Positions 63,907-64,000 of a stretch of DNA of 64,000 nt are shown in pieces (the first letter of the stretch is position 1; every line of letters begins with the position of its first letter). Under the pieces are notes generated by a model that was given only the letters and a program-made list of their open reading frames with translations, was not told the origin of the DNA and searched no databases. This DNA comes from Gaiellasilicea sp963745775 (GTDB lineage: Bacteria; Actinomycetota; Thermoleophilia; Gaiellales; Gaiellaceae), in NCBI GenBank assembly GCA_963745775.1, contig CAVUYY010000015.1:1-64000 (forward strand), given 5' to 3'. The translations under genes and the position numbers were made by a program.

Positions 63907-64000
63907 ATGCTCGTGCTGCTGGCCATCGGTTTCGTCGCGGGGATCGTCACCGCGCTCTCTCCCTGCGTCCTACCGGTGCTCCCGATCGTGCTCGCCGGCG
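63907..64000 (+). CDS. CcdA/DsbD-type thiol-disulfide membrane protein, 3' end outside the window
   Basis: The first 31 codons give MLVLLAIGFVAGIVTALSPC, then VLPVLPIVLAG: the first TM helix of CcdA/DsbD transmembrane domains, where the Cys in SPCVLP is redox-active and passes electrons from cytoplasmic thioredoxin to the outside. It begins 26 bp after the helicase stop on the same strand. Cut by the right edge. Confidence 0.82.
   Translation, partial: MLVLLAIGFVAGIVTALSPCVLPVLPIVLAG

Noticed and set aside
1..64000. tRNA, rRNA, CRISPR, prophage or plasmid-origin features
   Set aside because: I looked through the intergenic regions for cloverleaf arms with CCA ends, conserved rRNA words and evenly spaced direct repeats and found none. 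Short RNAs could still be missed by eye.

Overview
The window is GC-rich, gene-dense and rich in GTG/TTG starts and 1-4 bp stop/start overlaps. Gene content (BTAD/SARP regulator fused to a beta-propeller, DUF1206 protein, 2-oxoacid:ferredoxin oxidoreductase KorAB, 11-bp Pho-type direct repeats, orphan PASTA protein, many MarR and NarL regulators) points to a high-GC actinobacterium. A Thermoleophilia-like (Gaiellales/Solirubrobacterales) chromosome is my best guess, from memory of family distributions and not from a search. I see no tRNA, rRNA, CRISPR array, transposase or phage gene.

Layout. 0-8.9 kb: Nudix regulator (cut by the left edge), MDR reductase, a minus-strand queA-SDR-DUF5519 group, a NarL-type two-component pair, a secreted InlB-repeat protein, a C-x2-C protein and a CPA1 antiporter. 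9-17.4 kb: DUF1206, Rieske oxygenase, DUF47-Pit phosphate uptake, ATP-grasp and Nudix proteins, a solo PstS, and an arsenic operon arsR-arsM-aquaporin-arsC with a clear operator. 17.4-24.3 kb: an extracytoplasmic cluster (beta-propeller, two small secreted proteins sharing a duplicated 120-bp leader, SARP-propeller regulator, orphan family-5 substrate-binding protein, second propeller). 24.3-30.8 kb: the phosphate block pstS-C-A-B-phoU with a divergent PhoR/PhoP-type pair. 30.8-42.9 kb: PASTA protein, haloalkane dehalogenase-like hydrolase, MMPL exporter with divergent marR-MFS, a second OmpR-type system followed by an RTX-like protein, formyltransferase, RibD-C-like reductase, MFS. 43-48.3 kb: ECF sigma/zinc-finger/TM fusion, membrane protein, a leader-like sORF and a small basic protein, M24 hydrolase, and a badly disrupted GNAT/RibD-C stretch. 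48.4-52.6 kb: korA-(81 aa)-korB behind a MarR gene, with a divergent small basic protein. 52.6-64 kb: AraC-DinB fusion, DinB/TPR, VOC, methyltransferases, zinc-ribbon and O-antigen-ligase-like membrane proteins, alkA, proC, pgl, an SF2 helicase with an acidic insertion, and the start of a CcdA-type gene.

Working together. Phosphate acquisition is the clearest theme. Two PstS, one Pst transporter, PhoU, DUF47-Pit and a sensor/regulator pair share hexamers of the type TTCACC/GGTGAA repeated every 11 bp upstream of four transcription units. Arsenic handling sits beside the solo PstS and has no ArsB/Acr3 pump, so an aquaglyceroporin may be the arsenite exit. A second OmpR-type system appears to recognise a different 11-bp repeat (GTTTTAC) near its own operon and in front of the RTX-like gene.

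Caveat. About 30 of roughly 67 protein genes need one or more single-base indels corrected to restore a family-length protein. Spans given for those genes cover the inferred intact gene, not an uninterrupted frame. Among genes explained by one indel, most have length 1 modulo 3 (an extra base). This looks more like a sequence-quality problem than mass pseudogenisation, so no single frameshift here should be read as biology without read support.
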